Positions 7,907-16,371 of a stretch of 64,000 nt of DNA are shown here, in pieces (the first letter of the stretch is position 1; each line of letters starts with the position of its first letter). The position numbers and the translations under genes were made by a program. The stretch lies in the NCBI GenBank assembly GCA_964533375.1, contig CAZHLW010000001.1:310001-374000 (forward strand), written 5' to 3'. The notes under the pieces are model-generated. The model worked only from the letters and a program-made list of their open reading frames with translations. It had not been told where the DNA came from and did not search any database. This DNA comes from CALREJ01 sp964533375 (GTDB taxonomy: Bacteria > Patescibacteriota > Gracilibacteria > Peribacterales > Peribacteraceae).

Positions 7907-9952
7907 TTACTGTAGCAGTTCCCGCTCTTTTGCGACATAGGCGAGGACTGTTTCCACGTACGTCGCGTGGCTCCAGGTGAGAGGTGCAACGCTTAAAGGT
8001 GCGCCGGTATACGGATGCACCTGCTCCGGCAGGATGCCGGTCTTCGATGCATGGGCAACGGCCCAGTCGATGACAGGTTTTGCTTTTGCGAGATCATCCA
8101 CAGTTTTCGCACACGCAATCATCCACTGTGCTTTCCAGAGAGTGGTAATAATCCACGGGTTGCCCGGCACTTCTTCGCCCGGAGCGGTGACTGCCTGGTA
8201 GTGGTCCATCGTGTAGCGCGCGAGTCCGCCAACGCTTGTCTTCACGCTGAGCATCGAATCCAACTGTGTCATCGTGGAAATAACACGCGGATCATCCGGG
8301 GGCAGCACGCCGAGTTTCCAGACAATCGCAATCGAGGCATCGGGCGTGAGATCGCGCTCGGTGGTTTTACCGTTCTTGCGTTTGATCTTCTTTACGAAGC
8401 GCTGCTCTTTTTCATCAAACAAATGGAAGAGGAGTGCCTGCTTCATGTCGTCTGCCACCTGGTGGTAGCGCTCGGAATGGGTGACATGGCCAAGCATCTG
8501 CGACATGTGGGCAGCGGCCTGCAGACCGGCGATCACTGTTGCGACGGTGTAAGTGAAAATACCGCGGTGCTCTTCCCAGAGGTCGTAACTGGGGAGCGGG
8601 AGCCCTGTTTCATCCTCGCGGAAATCGCAGAGGAACTGGGCTGCTTTTTTAATAAATGTCTCGTACATCTGCTGCAGGAATTCGAAGTCCTGCGTTTTTT
8701 CGAAGTGCTTGCTGAGGCTATAGAGCACGAGCGCGGTTTCGTCTTCCTGAATGGGCAGCTGTGCCTCGCCGTCTCTGAACCACGGGTGCCAGCTCGAACC
8801 GACTGATCCATCGGGATTGTACTTATGCAGCATGTAGCCGTCAGGAGTCTGCACACGGTCGCAGAATTCGAAGAAGCGGCGGGCGACTTCGCTGTAGCCG
8901 GCGCTATCCAAAGCGAGTGAGACGAATGCGCCGTCGCGCGGCCAGACGTAGGTGTAGGTATCGCGATTGAAGGCCATGATGTCGCTGTCCGCAGCGGCCA
9001 CAATGCCACCGTGGTTATCGGCATGGACGCGGATCATCATCAGACTTCGCTTATACAGATCAACAACGGACGGGGAGAGTGACCCGAAATCATCCGTAGA
9101 CTTATGCACCCAGCTCTTCCAATAGTTGGCGGTGTTGCGGCTCAGGCGTTCGGGGGTTTCTTCCAGAATCATCTGCTGGAGTTTCACGACTTCATCCAGC
9201 GTGGTTCCCAGACAGACCCACATCACTACTTCTGTTTCGGTGTTCGGAACCACAATGCTGTGTATTGCCACAGTGGAATCCACAGAGCCCTGCTCGATGG
9301 TGTTTTGCGAGAGCACGCCGTCTTCCGCATCTTTCCATGTTCCCAGGTAGCCGCGGTAGTTGGCTTTGCCGACGGTGAAGGACGAAATGCCGCAGCTGCC
9401 AACTCTCTTCATGCTGTGGAGCACGGAGTCGTACGCGCCGCCGCTGTGGCCCAGGAAACATTCTTCGGGGTTGCTCGTCTCGCCGCCAATCAAAAAGTAG
9501 CGGGTCTGGCGGTAATGGATCACCGAGTTTGTGTAGGGCTCGTAGAAAGCCGTGTCCTTCTGGTTATCGCCATAGATGTGGAAGTCGTGGTGGAAGAAGA
9601 GCTTCACGTTTTTCTGCTGTCCATCGAGTGACTTGATGAAGCACCGGCGGAGGATGATGTTGTGCACCGGATGCACGCAGTCTTCCACCCTCACACTGAT
9701 TCCCAGTCCTGCGTGAGTCAGTGTCGACTGCCCGACCAGCGTGTCGGATTTGTAGCCCATGTCGATCGTCCAGCCGTCATCCGTGGTCCAGGAAAATCCT
9801 TTACCTTCCACAAACACGCCGAAGCGGTGCATGATGCCGAATGTCGTGTGGTCCTCCATGCCCACATACGGGAAGTAGAGGTCGCGCATCTGCAGACGGT
9901 CATCGAAGGCCGCGAGGAGGTTGCCGTTTCCGAGGACTAAGGGGCGGGGCAT
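7907..9952 (-). CDS. GH15 family glucoamylase-like glycoside hydrolase
   Basis: This 681-residue protein should release glucose (or trehalose-derived glucose) from alpha-glucans. An N-terminal beta-sandwich region is followed by the (alpha/alpha)6 barrel with WPRDGAF (about residue 345), YDLWEEHRG (456-464) carrying the general acid Glu, and GILPEQVHP (639-647) with the general base Glu643. No signal peptide, so it acts in the cytosol. It is the third gene of an operon after the GT4 and GH57 genes (29 nt gap). The ATG follows the repeat-like leader CTTAACCTCGACCTT. Substrate (glycogen, maltodextrin, trehalose) is not resolved. Confidence 0.9.
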   Translation of the reverse strand: MPRPLVLGNGNLLAAFDDRLQMRDLYFPYVGMEDHTTFGIMHRFGVFVEGKGFSWTTDDGWTIDMGYKSDTLVGQSTLTHAGLGISVRVEDCVHPVHNIILRRCFIKSLDGQQKNVKLFFHHDFHIYGDNQKDTAFYEPYTNSVIHYRQTRYFLIGGETSNPEECFLGHSGGAYDSVLHSMKRVGSCGISSFTVGKANYRGYLGTWKDAEDGVLSQNTIEQGSVDSTVAIHSIVVPNTETEVVMWVCLGTTLDEVVKLQQMILEETPERLSRNTANYWKSWVHKSTDDFGSLSPSVVDLYKRSLMMIRVHADNHGGIVAAADSDIMAFNRDTYTYVWPRDGAFVSLALDSAGYSEVARRFFEFCDRVQTPDGYMLHKYNPDGSVGSSWHPWFRDGEAQLPIQEDETALVLYSLSKHFEKTQDFEFLQQMYETFIKKAAQFLCDFREDETGLPLPSYDLWEEHRGIFTYTVATVIAGLQAAAHMSQMLGHVTHSERYHQVADDMKQALLFHLFDEKEQRFVKKIKRKNGKTTERDLTPDASIAIVWKLGVLPPDDPRVISTMTQLDSMLSVKTSVGGLARYTMDHYQAVTAPGEEVPGNPWIITTLWKAQWMIACAKTVDDLAKAKPVIDWAVAHASKTGILPEQVHPYTGAPLSVAPLTWSHATYVETVLAYVAKERELLQ

Positions 9953-9972
9953 AAGGTCGAGGTTAAGGGCTT

Positions 9973-10002
9973 GGTTATGGGTTACGAGTTATGGGTTATG
10001 GG
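9973..10002. repeat. GTTATGGGTTA word repeat overlapping the end of the GH57 gene
   Basis: Tandem variants of GGTTATGGGTTACGAG occupy the gap and extend into the coding sequence, where they encode the last residues NPITHNS. The same words occur at 36870-36966, 44378-44407, 53694-53730 and 63825-63845. Confidence 0.6.
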
Positions 10003-11316
10003 ATTGGAATTATTTTTCTTTTTTAGGAAAGACGGGATCAGAGATTTGGTTTTGGCGGTCGATTGCGTTGTTGTGGATGACTGGGTCACACGGGTTTTCA
10101 GATCACACAGAGCATGACTAAAGCGTCGATATGCCTCATAGGGAGATTCATAAGGGGAGAAGTATTTATGCACGTCGCCATCGCTCCAGTATTTGGTGCA
10201 CATGTAGTAGAAATGGTCCGAGGTCTGGAGGCGTCGCCAGGTGTCGAGCAACTTCTTGTCGCCGCTCTTTTTTACTGCGTCTTCCATTGCGTACAGTGCC
10301 TCAAGTGCGGAGCGCTGGATGTGGTTTCCCTGCCAGGCGGAGAGATCGCGTTCGGTGTCTGCCCAGGAGATAATCCGGTGCGCGTCGTAAATGTCGCTGT
10401 CATTGCCTTTCCACTGATCGAGTGAGACGGACGGCGTGACTGCGCGGATGCTACGCTTTTCGCATTCTTCGGGGAGAGACCGGAGGAAGTTAAAAATACC
10501 GGTGTCTTCCCACTGATGTTCACCGAAGGTTTCGTAGTCCATGAAGAGGTTCACGCTGTGGCCGCTGTTGCCGCCCAGCCAGTCTGCGTAGGTACTGCTC
10601 ATGAGCGGGTAGCTGGCCCAGTTTCTGTCCGAGAAGCGAAATGCGACGTCGTCGCTCAGACGGTAGTTTTTCAGCAGAATGTGCATCGAGTCGCTTGGCT
10701 TCGTGTGTGGACGCCGTGCTTCGATGGTTGCCACTTTGTCTGCAGAGAGCTCAAATTCCGGGGGACGGTACGGAGTATTAGGACTTCTGTCGCGGAGCAG
10801 GTGATCGGCGCCTTCGGCAATGATCCCCTTAAATCCCATGTGCTTCGCGATCTGTGCAATTTCGTTGTTGAAAATCAGCTCGGTATTCCGGAACACCTCC
10901 GGCGTCTGCCCGAAATGTTCTTCGATGGTGCGGACATGTTTGGTCACCTGGTCGCAGAATTCCGCGAGCGAGGCAATGGAGCTGAGAGAGTGGTAGTACG
11001 TCTCCGCCAAAAATTCGACGCGTCCCGTTGCAGCCAGTTCCGTGAAGGAGTCGAGCACATCCTGTCCGTACTCTTTGCACTGGTCCAAAAAGACTCCCGA
11101 GAGGGAATAGCTGATCGAAAATTCCGGGTGCTTTTTCAGGAGCTCCAGCATCACCTTGTTTGCAGGCAGGTAGCACTTCTCGGCCACTTTCCGGAAGATG
11201 GCACGGTTCTTCTCATCATCGAAGTACTCCATACCTGTGGATCCGATATCGCGGACGCGGAGGTCTTTGAGGCGGTAGGGTTGGTGGACCTGGAAGTAGA
11301 AGCAAATGTTGGGCAT
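9982..11316 (-). CDS. GH57 family alpha-amylase / 4-alpha-glucanotransferase-like
   Basis: The 444-residue protein begins with the GH57 hallmark HQPYR (residues 11-15). Region FRNTEL carries the likely nucleophile Glu146 and FMDYETFGEHQW the likely acid Asp260, so the active site is complete. It probably remodels or degrades alpha-glucans in the cytosol. The ATG at 11316 is chosen because upstream codons derive from a repeat-like leader (CCTTTTCCTCGACCTT) and because MPNICFYFQVHQPYR is the normal start. The C-terminus has been extended into a GTTATGGG repeat. It sits 22 nt after the GT4 stop. Confidence 0.9.
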   Translation of the reverse strand: MPNICFYFQVHQPYRLKDLRVRDIGSTGMEYFDDEKNRAIFRKVAEKCYLPANKVMLELLKKHPEFSISYSLSGVFLDQCKEYGQDVLDSFTELAATGRVEFLAETYYHSLSSIASLAEFCDQVTKHVRTIEEHFGQTPEVFRNTELIFNNEIAQIAKHMGFKGIIAEGADHLLRDRSPNTPYRPPEFELSADKVATIEARRPHTKPSDSMHILLKNYRLSDDVAFRFSDRNWASYPLMSSTYADWLGGNSGHSVNLFMDYETFGEHQWEDTGIFNFLRSLPEECEKRSIRAVTPSVSLDQWKGNDSDIYDAHRIISWADTERDLSAWQGNHIQRSALEALYAMEDAVKKSGDKKLLDTWRRLQTSDHFYYMCTKYWSDGDVHKYFSPYESPYEAYRRFSHALCDLKTRVTQSSTTTQSTAKTKSLIPSFLKKKNNSNPITHNS

Positions 11317-11338
11317 AAGGTCGAGGAAAAGGTTGAGG

Positions 11339-12550
11339 TTAAGGGAGAAGATTTTGGTAAAGAGATGTGACGATACCGGCTTGGTTTTTCCACGAGAGGC
11401 GCTTGAGAATATTCGGGGCTTCGGCAATCAGCTGCTCGGAGAGAGGCTTCTCGCGCAGCACTGTCAGGATGCAGTCTGCGAAGCGCTCGGTATCCCAGAA
11501 ATCGACTGTGAATCCGTGATCAATCACTTCAGCTGCACCGGACTGCTTACTCAGCACAACCGGCACGCCATGGCCGATTGCCTCAAGCGCCACAAGGCCG
11601 AACGGCTCACTCAAAGATGGCATCACAAAACAGCTCGCCTGCCGGTAGAGACTGCTCACCTGATCTCTGCTTACTTTGCCCGTGAATGCCATACAGTCGC
11701 TTAAGCCCAGTGCGCACGCATGCTCCATCAGTTCGTTCAGCATGCCGCCATCACCGGCCATGACAAACTGCACGTCGGGGCGGATGTCGTGAATGACCTT
11801 CGCGGTTTCCAAAAACTGCCATGGATTTTTCTGAACGGTTAAGCGTCCAAGGAAGAGGACCAGCGGTGGCTTGGTTTCATAGTCGCTGATGATGTCCGTG
11901 CTCTGCAGCACCGGCTGGTCGTGGCCGTTATGCACGACGCGGATTTTGTCGGCAGGGATGCCGTAGTGGTTCACGAGGATTCCCTTCGTGTAGTTACTCA
12001 CCGCAATCACGGTATCGGCCGCAAGAAGCCCCTGCCGCTCACGATCCGCAATCCACTGGTTCGGGTGGAAATCCGTTCTATCAAGCTCGGTTGCATGGAT
12101 GTGTGTGACAAGCGGCACGCGGTGATGCGCTGCGGCTTTCATTCCGGCGCCATAGGTCATCCAGTCGTGGCAGTGGATCACATCCGGCTGAATATCGTGC
12201 GTCATCGCTACGCTCATCTGCGAAAACTGTTCGACTGCCTGTCCCAAATTCGGACCATAGAGATCAAGAATATCTTCGCCCGGCGCTTCCATATGCATGC
12301 GCGCTGCATATTCCTCGATGCTTTCGTATGGGCGCAGCGTACTTTTCACATAACGGATAACCGGGACATCATCACCGGGTCCGCGAACGGTCAGTCCATC
12401 ACCGCTGTCCTGTGCGGAGGTCGGCAGAATGAGGGTGACCTGCACGCCGTTTTTTAAAAGTCCGCGCACAAGTCCGTGGCACGCAACCCCAAGTCCACCG
12501 GAGTGGAGAGGGGGATATTCCCAGCCGAACATGAGGGAGTGCAGTGACAT
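11339..12550 (-). CDS. GT4 glycosyltransferase, glycogen/starch synthase-like
   Basis: The 403-residue protein has the two-lobed GT-B layout: an N-terminal MFGWEYPPLHSGGLG acceptor/ADP-glucose loop typical of starch synthase relatives, the HCHDWMT segment, then C-terminal VLFLGRLTVQKN and PSLSEPFGLVALEA, the GT4 nucleotide-sugar motif with its conserved Glu. As the first gene of the GT4-GH57-GH15 operon it most likely makes or extends an alpha-glucan. The start at 12550 gives MSLHSLMFGWEYPP; the longer upstream extension is poor coding sequence. Confidence 0.88.
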   Translation of the reverse strand: MSLHSLMFGWEYPPLHSGGLGVACHGLVRGLLKNGVQVTLILPTSAQDSGDGLTVRGPGDDVPVIRYVKSTLRPYESIEEYAARMHMEAPGEDILDLYGPNLGQAVEQFSQMSVAMTHDIQPDVIHCHDWMTYGAGMKAAAHHRVPLVTHIHATELDRTDFHPNQWIADRERQGLLAADTVIAVSNYTKGILVNHYGIPADKIRVVHNGHDQPVLQSTDIISDYETKPPLVLFLGRLTVQKNPWQFLETAKVIHDIRPDVQFVMAGDGGMLNELMEHACALGLSDCMAFTGKVSRDQVSSLYRQASCFVMPSLSEPFGLVALEAIGHGVPVVLSKQSGAAEVIDHGFTVDFWDTERFADCILTVLREKPLSEQLIAEAPNILKRLSWKNQAGIVTSLYQNLLP

Positions 12551-12698
12551 GAAATTTTTGTTTGTGTGTTGCGGTGATTGCAGAATTTGCAAATCCACTA
12601 ATTATAGCAGAAAAACGCTGTTTTGATGAGGCAGCTGCCCTTCCAAAAACGGGTATTGGTGGTCTATTACTATTCTTACTTTTTGGCTTTCACAAGCC

Positions 12699-13763
12699 TT
12701 ATTTTGATGGCTTCTGCAGGATGTGATGCACCCCCTTCTCAATCGGACGCAGACTGCCTGGTTTGGTGTCCGCTTTTTGCTTCAAAAACCGTTCCAGCTC
12801 GCGGCACAATTCGCGTGCCTGGTAGGCCTCGAAAATGCGCGGATCGATGTAATATTTCCTGCAGGTCGCGGGTCTGTTTCCCAGCAATTCTGCTGCTTCT
12901 TTCACGGCACAGAGCAGACAGGTTTTCACGTGCTTCGCATCCTCGCTCTCTCCCAGTTTCATCAGCGACTCGGCAGCCTGAATAGTGCCGCCCCAGGTTC
13001 TGAAATCTTTTGCGGTGAATTCCTCTTTCACAATATCGCGAATATACGCGTTCACATGCTCCGAATTGACCGGCACTTTTTTACCCGATGTGTCGATATA
13101 CTGAAAGAGTTCATGGCCCGGCAACTCCAGACAGGAGTGGATGATGCGGGCCAGACGCCTGTCATGCACTTCCAGTTCGTGCTCCACGCCGCTCTTTCCG
13201 CGGAAGGAAAAATGCACGGTCGATCCGTCCACATTCACATGCTTGTCGCGCAACGTGGTGAGTCCGTAGGAGTGGTTGTCGTGTGCATATTCCTCGTTGC
13301 CGATGCGCATGTGCGTGACGTCGAGCAGTCGCACAACGGTCGCCAGAATTTTTGCTTCGGTGAGTGCCGGACGGTCCAGATCTTCAAAAACGCGATGCCG
13401 AATGGATGGCAGTACAAAGCCAAAAGACACAAGCTTATCATATTTGGTTTTATTGCGGAGTTCCCGCCACTTCGCGTGGTACCGGTACTGTTTTCTGCCT
13501 CTGTCATCACGGCCTGTCGCCTGAATGTGTCCGCGCGGAGACGGGCAGATCCATACATTTGTCCATGCCGGAGGAATAACAAGCGACGCAATGCGATGCA
13601 GTGTCTCTTTGTCGGTAACCACTTTTCCGTGTTCGTCTTTATACGCAAAGTGTGCACCCTTCCTGATGCGCGTGATTCCCGGTCCGTCATCAGACATATA
13701 GCGGAGGCCCGCATCCCTGGCGGCGGTCTGTGGATCGAGATCTGTAGGAAGATCTATATGCAT
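12699..13763 (-). CDS. Type IB DNA topoisomerase
   Basis: The 354-residue enzyme relaxes supercoils by a transient 3'-phosphotyrosyl link. It has the bacterial/poxvirus TopIB architecture: N-terminal ITRIRKG and IPPAWTNVWI region, then the catalytic core with RIGNEEYA, TLRDKHV, FRGKSG and the active-site Tyr in CRKYYIDP (residues 301-308). Length is typical for bacterial TopIB. TACCCT (extended as TGCTACCCT, complement 13770-13778) lies 6 nt upstream of the ATG at 13763, which fixes the start and implies a leaderless mRNA. Confidence 0.93.
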   Translation of the reverse strand: MHIDLPTDLDPQTAARDAGLRYMSDDGPGITRIRKGAHFAYKDEHGKVVTDKETLHRIASLVIPPAWTNVWICPSPRGHIQATGRDDRGRKQYRYHAKWRELRNKTKYDKLVSFGFVLPSIRHRVFEDLDRPALTEAKILATVVRLLDVTHMRIGNEEYAHDNHSYGLTTLRDKHVNVDGSTVHFSFRGKSGVEHELEVHDRRLARIIHSCLELPGHELFQYIDTSGKKVPVNSEHVNAYIRDIVKEEFTAKDFRTWGGTIQAAESLMKLGESEDAKHVKTCLLCAVKEAAELLGNRPATCRKYYIDPRIFEAYQARELCRELERFLKQKADTKPGSLRPIEKGVHHILQKPSK

Positions 13764-13791
13764 GAATGTAGGGTAGCAAGGGAGAGAGAAA

Positions 13792-13905
13792 ATCCGAAGC
13801 ACGAATTCCGAATGGAAATTCTAAATCTGAATGACGAATGTTTAAACATTCAGATTTTCGACCTTCTACATTCCATTCGGAATTTGGATTTCGACCTTCG
13901 AATTT
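13792..13905. repeat. Inverted AATTCCGAATGG / AATCTGAATG repeat block
   Basis: The gap between two minus-strand genes holds nested inverted words (TTCCGAATGGAA against TTCCATTCGGAA, and AATCTGAATG against CATTCAGATT). It can fold into a long imperfect hairpin and has no coding potential. Confidence 0.55.
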
Positions 13906-13911
13906 CCATGC

Positions 13912-14106
13912 TCAGAGCATGGACCAGTCTCCCTTGTCTTTGGTCTTTGCACGGCCGTCACCACTGGAAGGCATGGGAGGCAGAACAACCTGCGGAACTG
14001 CTGCACGCTTCTTTGCGGCCTTTGCATCAGCCTCCGCTTTTTTTGCGGCCTCTTTTGCAGCAACTGCTGCTTTTTCTGCTGCTTGTACGTCGTCATCGGT
14101 TGTCAT
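13912..14106 (-). CDS. Small Ala/Lys-rich protein, 64 aa
   Basis: The product starts MTTDDDVQAAEKAAVAAK and is dominated by Ala, Lys and Glu heptad-like helix for about 35 residues, followed by a Pro-rich bend and a polar tail ending WSML. It may form a coiled coil and could bind DNA like its lysine-rich upstream neighbour, but that is inference. The ATG follows the tract CCTTTCCCTCTCTTCT, a pre-start pattern shared by many genes here. The terminator of the H1-like gene separates the two. An overlapping frame (13866-14096) is rejected. Confidence 0.65.
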   Translation of the reverse strand: MTTDDDVQAAEKAAVAAKEAAKKAEADAKAAKKRAAVPQVVLPPMPSSGDGRAKTKDKGDWSML

Positions 14107-14140
14107 AGAAGAGAGGGAAAGGTGTATATCTGTATGACAG

Positions 14141-14169
14141 AAAAAGCCGGGTGTTCTGTCCGGCTTTTT
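14141..14169 (-). terminator. Rho-independent terminator of the H1-like gene
   Basis: On the minus strand, AAAAAGCCGG and CCGGCTTTTT form a stem around a 9-nt loop ending in a T-run, 18 nt past the stop codon of the H1-like gene. Confidence 0.8.
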
Positions 14170-14186
14170 GCAGTTTTTCGGTGGAT

Positions 14187-14735
14187 TTAGCGGCGCTTCT
14201 TTGTTGTCTTCTTAGACTTCTTCGCAGTTTTCTTTGATGCCTTCTTTGCGGATTTCTTCGCTTTCTTTGCTACTTTGGCCTTCTTTTTCATCATCGGCTT
14301 CTTCTTGGGTGCTGCTTTCTTGGTTTTCTTTACGGTCTTCTTCGCTGTTTTCTTGGCCTTAGCCTTGGTCACTTTTTTCTTTTTTGCAGCAGGCTTCTTT
14401 TTCTTGGCAGGCTTTGCTTTCTTTACCTTCTTTGTGGCTTTCTTCGCCTTGGGAGCAGCCTTTTTCTTTGCTGCTTTTTTACCCTGAGCTTGTCGAACGG
14501 TCTTTGCAACCGGAGCGGCGGGTGTGGTTGCCATCTCATTTTCATCACTTTCCTCATCCATGCTGACTGCAGGCATGTCCTGAATTTTCTTCAGGAGAGC
14601 GATATCGTCTGCATCATCTTCCACAGGCGTTGAAAGGACGGTCTCCGGGGGCTTGTTGCTTTCCGGGCGCTCCTGGGGCGGGTTACTGAATAAACTTGCG
14701 AAGGTGCCGTTGTTGTCGGGTGTGATGGTTTGCAT
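14187..14735 (-). CDS. Histone H1-like, Lys/Ala-rich DNA-binding protein
   Basis: The 182-residue protein has an acidic N-terminal half (about 70 residues) and a C-terminal tail made almost only of Lys and Ala with KKAxKK and AKKA repeats, ending KKTTKKRR. Such tails bind DNA non-specifically and compact it, as in bacterial HctA/AlgP/H1-like proteins. The residues VRQAQGK before the tail are a translation of the CTGAGCTTGTCGAAC dispersed repeat, so a repeat has entered the gene. The ATG at 14735 lies 8 nt after TGCTACCAT. A clear terminator follows. Confidence 0.85.
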   Translation of the reverse strand: MQTITPDNNGTFASLFSNPPQERPESNKPPETVLSTPVEDDADDIALLKKIQDMPAVSMDEESDENEMATTPAAPVAKTVRQAQGKKAAKKKAAPKAKKATKKVKKAKPAKKKKPAAKKKKVTKAKAKKTAKKTVKKTKKAAPKKKPMMKKKAKVAKKAKKSAKKASKKTAKKSKKTTKKRR

Positions 14736-14777
14736 AGCGGTGAATGGTAGCAGGTGATAGTTGAATTTCAAGCAGGC

Positions 14778-14818
14778 TTGCCCGCCGTAGTCCCGCAATC
14801 ACGGGACGGAGGTGGGTG
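14778..14818. repeat. REP-like hairpin overlapping the end of the FAD/Rieske gene
   Basis: Arms CCCGCCGTAGTCCCG and CGGGACGGAGGTGGG form a strong hairpin. The last codons of the oxidoreductase (stop at 14799) lie inside it, so it may also act as its terminator. Confidence 0.6.
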
Positions 14819-16352
14819 GTAAATCTTTCATCGTCGGACCATTCAGCACTGCACCATAAATATTGTAGCGTGAGCCGTGGCATGGGCAGTCCCACGATTT
14901 TTCGCCGCTGTTCCAGCGGATCATGCAGCCCTTGTGCGGACAGATGGCGGTGCGGGCGTACATGGTGCCCTGCTCATCGCGGTAGAGTGCAATTTTTGTG
15001 AGACCCTTGCGAAGAACGGCACCCTGGCCCGGGCGCACATCTTCAGCGGACTCTACGTCTCCTGATGTCACATAATCCATCGTCAGGTCTCTTGCAGTTC
15101 CCGCATTTTCCATAAGAAACGTCCCGAGTGACCCAAGCCGCATACGCGACGGATCGTACACATCGCGCCACGGATTTTCTTTGCCGCAGATGATGTCTGT
15201 CAGCAGCATGCCTCCGATGGTGCCATGCGTCATACCCTGTCCGGAGTCTCCCGTGATGATGAGGGACTGTTCGTGTCCGCCCGGCTTTCGCCCGATCAGC
15301 GCGATGCCATCAATCGTTTCCAGCACCTGCCCGGACCACCGGAAGCGCACATCACCGCACTCCGGAAAATGCTTCCTTGCCCAGGTTTCCAGCGTCTTGT
15401 GGCGTTTGTCCATATCGTCCTCTTCGCCGGTCCGGTGGTCCTCTCCACCTACGATCAGGATTTCTTTCGTCTCGTCTTCCTCGTCTTTTTGGAGGCGGAT
15501 GTAATGGTAGGGATCATCCGTGTCCCAGTAGAGCGCCTTCGGGATTGCGCCTTTTTTCACACTCAGGCCGATCACAAATGTGCGGTAGGGAGACTGTTTC
15601 GAGTACACCATCGCGTTATCGTTAATAGGTCCATTTGTGGCGACCACCAGCCATTTTGCGGTAATGATCGATCCGTTTTCCAAATGGACTCTGACAGGGG
15701 ATTCTTTCTCCTCAATCTCTGTCGCACGTGAAAATGCATGAATGCTGCCGCCGTTTTTGGTGATGGCTTTCGCAACGCCGGACAAATATTTGAGCGGGTG
15801 AAACTGCGCCTGCCGCGGGAAGAGCAGACATTCCGTGTGAATGCCTTTTGCGGGCGTCTGTTTCAGTTTTTCGACGTCATGCAGGCCAACTGTATGCGTT
15901 GCTTCCAGCTCTTTATCGAGGAGATCAACCGGCATATCCGGAGCAGCAAACAGGTAGCCGTCCAGACGCTCGAAGTCGCAGTCAATGTTTTCTGTTTTGA
16001 TGATGTGCTCAATCTGATTGATCGATTGTGTTTCGCTCTCTGCAATCACCCTTGCTCTGTCTGCTCCGTGAATGCGGATCATTTCGAAATACCGGTCATC
16101 ATTCGCATCCGTTATATGCGCTGTTGTCCGCCGTGTCTCGCCACTCAAAACCGGCCCGTCATCCAGAACAACAACCTTCTTTCCCTGCTTTGTGAGCAGA
16201 TACGCGGTTGTGAGACCGGAAATGCCTGCACCCACAATACAAACGTCCGTTGTGACATTCTCTGTGAGGGGATCGAAAGCAGGCACAGTGTGTGTGGCCA
16301 TCCACAGCGAGATAGATTCCATCGACCCTGCATCGGGTGGTTGCTTGTTCAT
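14799..16352 (-). CDS. FAD-dependent oxidoreductase with C-terminal Rieske [2Fe-2S] domain
   Basis: The 517-residue protein combines a DAO-type FAD module (dinucleotide motif GAGISG at 41-46, RRTTAHIT, and the late GDSGQGMTHG FAD contact) with a C-terminal Rieske domain whose ligands are visible: C471-x-H473 in CPHKGC and C489-x2-H492 in CPCHGS. This fusion is known in several phyla, usually annotated only as FAD-dependent oxidoreductase; the substrate is unknown. It is probably cytosolic. The ATG follows TTTCCCTCTTTTTCT. The small basic gene at 16372-16602 lies just upstream (19 nt) and may be co-transcribed. Confidence 0.9.
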   Translation of the reverse strand: MNKQPPDAGSMESISLWMATHTVPAFDPLTENVTTDVCIVGAGISGLTTAYLLTKQGKKVVVLDDGPVLSGETRRTTAHITDANDDRYFEMIRIHGADRARVIAESETQSINQIEHIIKTENIDCDFERLDGYLFAAPDMPVDLLDKELEATHTVGLHDVEKLKQTPAKGIHTECLLFPRQAQFHPLKYLSGVAKAITKNGGSIHAFSRATEIEEKESPVRVHLENGSIITAKWLVVATNGPINDNAMVYSKQSPYRTFVIGLSVKKGAIPKALYWDTDDPYHYIRLQKDEEDETKEILIVGGEDHRTGEEDDMDKRHKTLETWARKHFPECGDVRFRWSGQVLETIDGIALIGRKPGGHEQSLIITGDSGQGMTHGTIGGMLLTDIICGKENPWRDVYDPSRMRLGSLGTFLMENAGTARDLTMDYVTSGDVESAEDVRPGQGAVLRKGLTKIALYRDEQGTMYARTAICPHKGCMIRWNSGEKSWDCPCHGSRYNIYGAVLNGPTMKDLPPTSVP

Positions 16353-16371
16353 AGAAAAAGAGGGAAAGGAT

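Noticed and set aside
13866..14096. Alternative frame overlapping the 64-aa Ala/Lys-rich protein
   Set aside because: It is a Lys/Gln/Arg-rich shadow in a second frame; the 13912-14106 frame has the pyrimidine-tract start.
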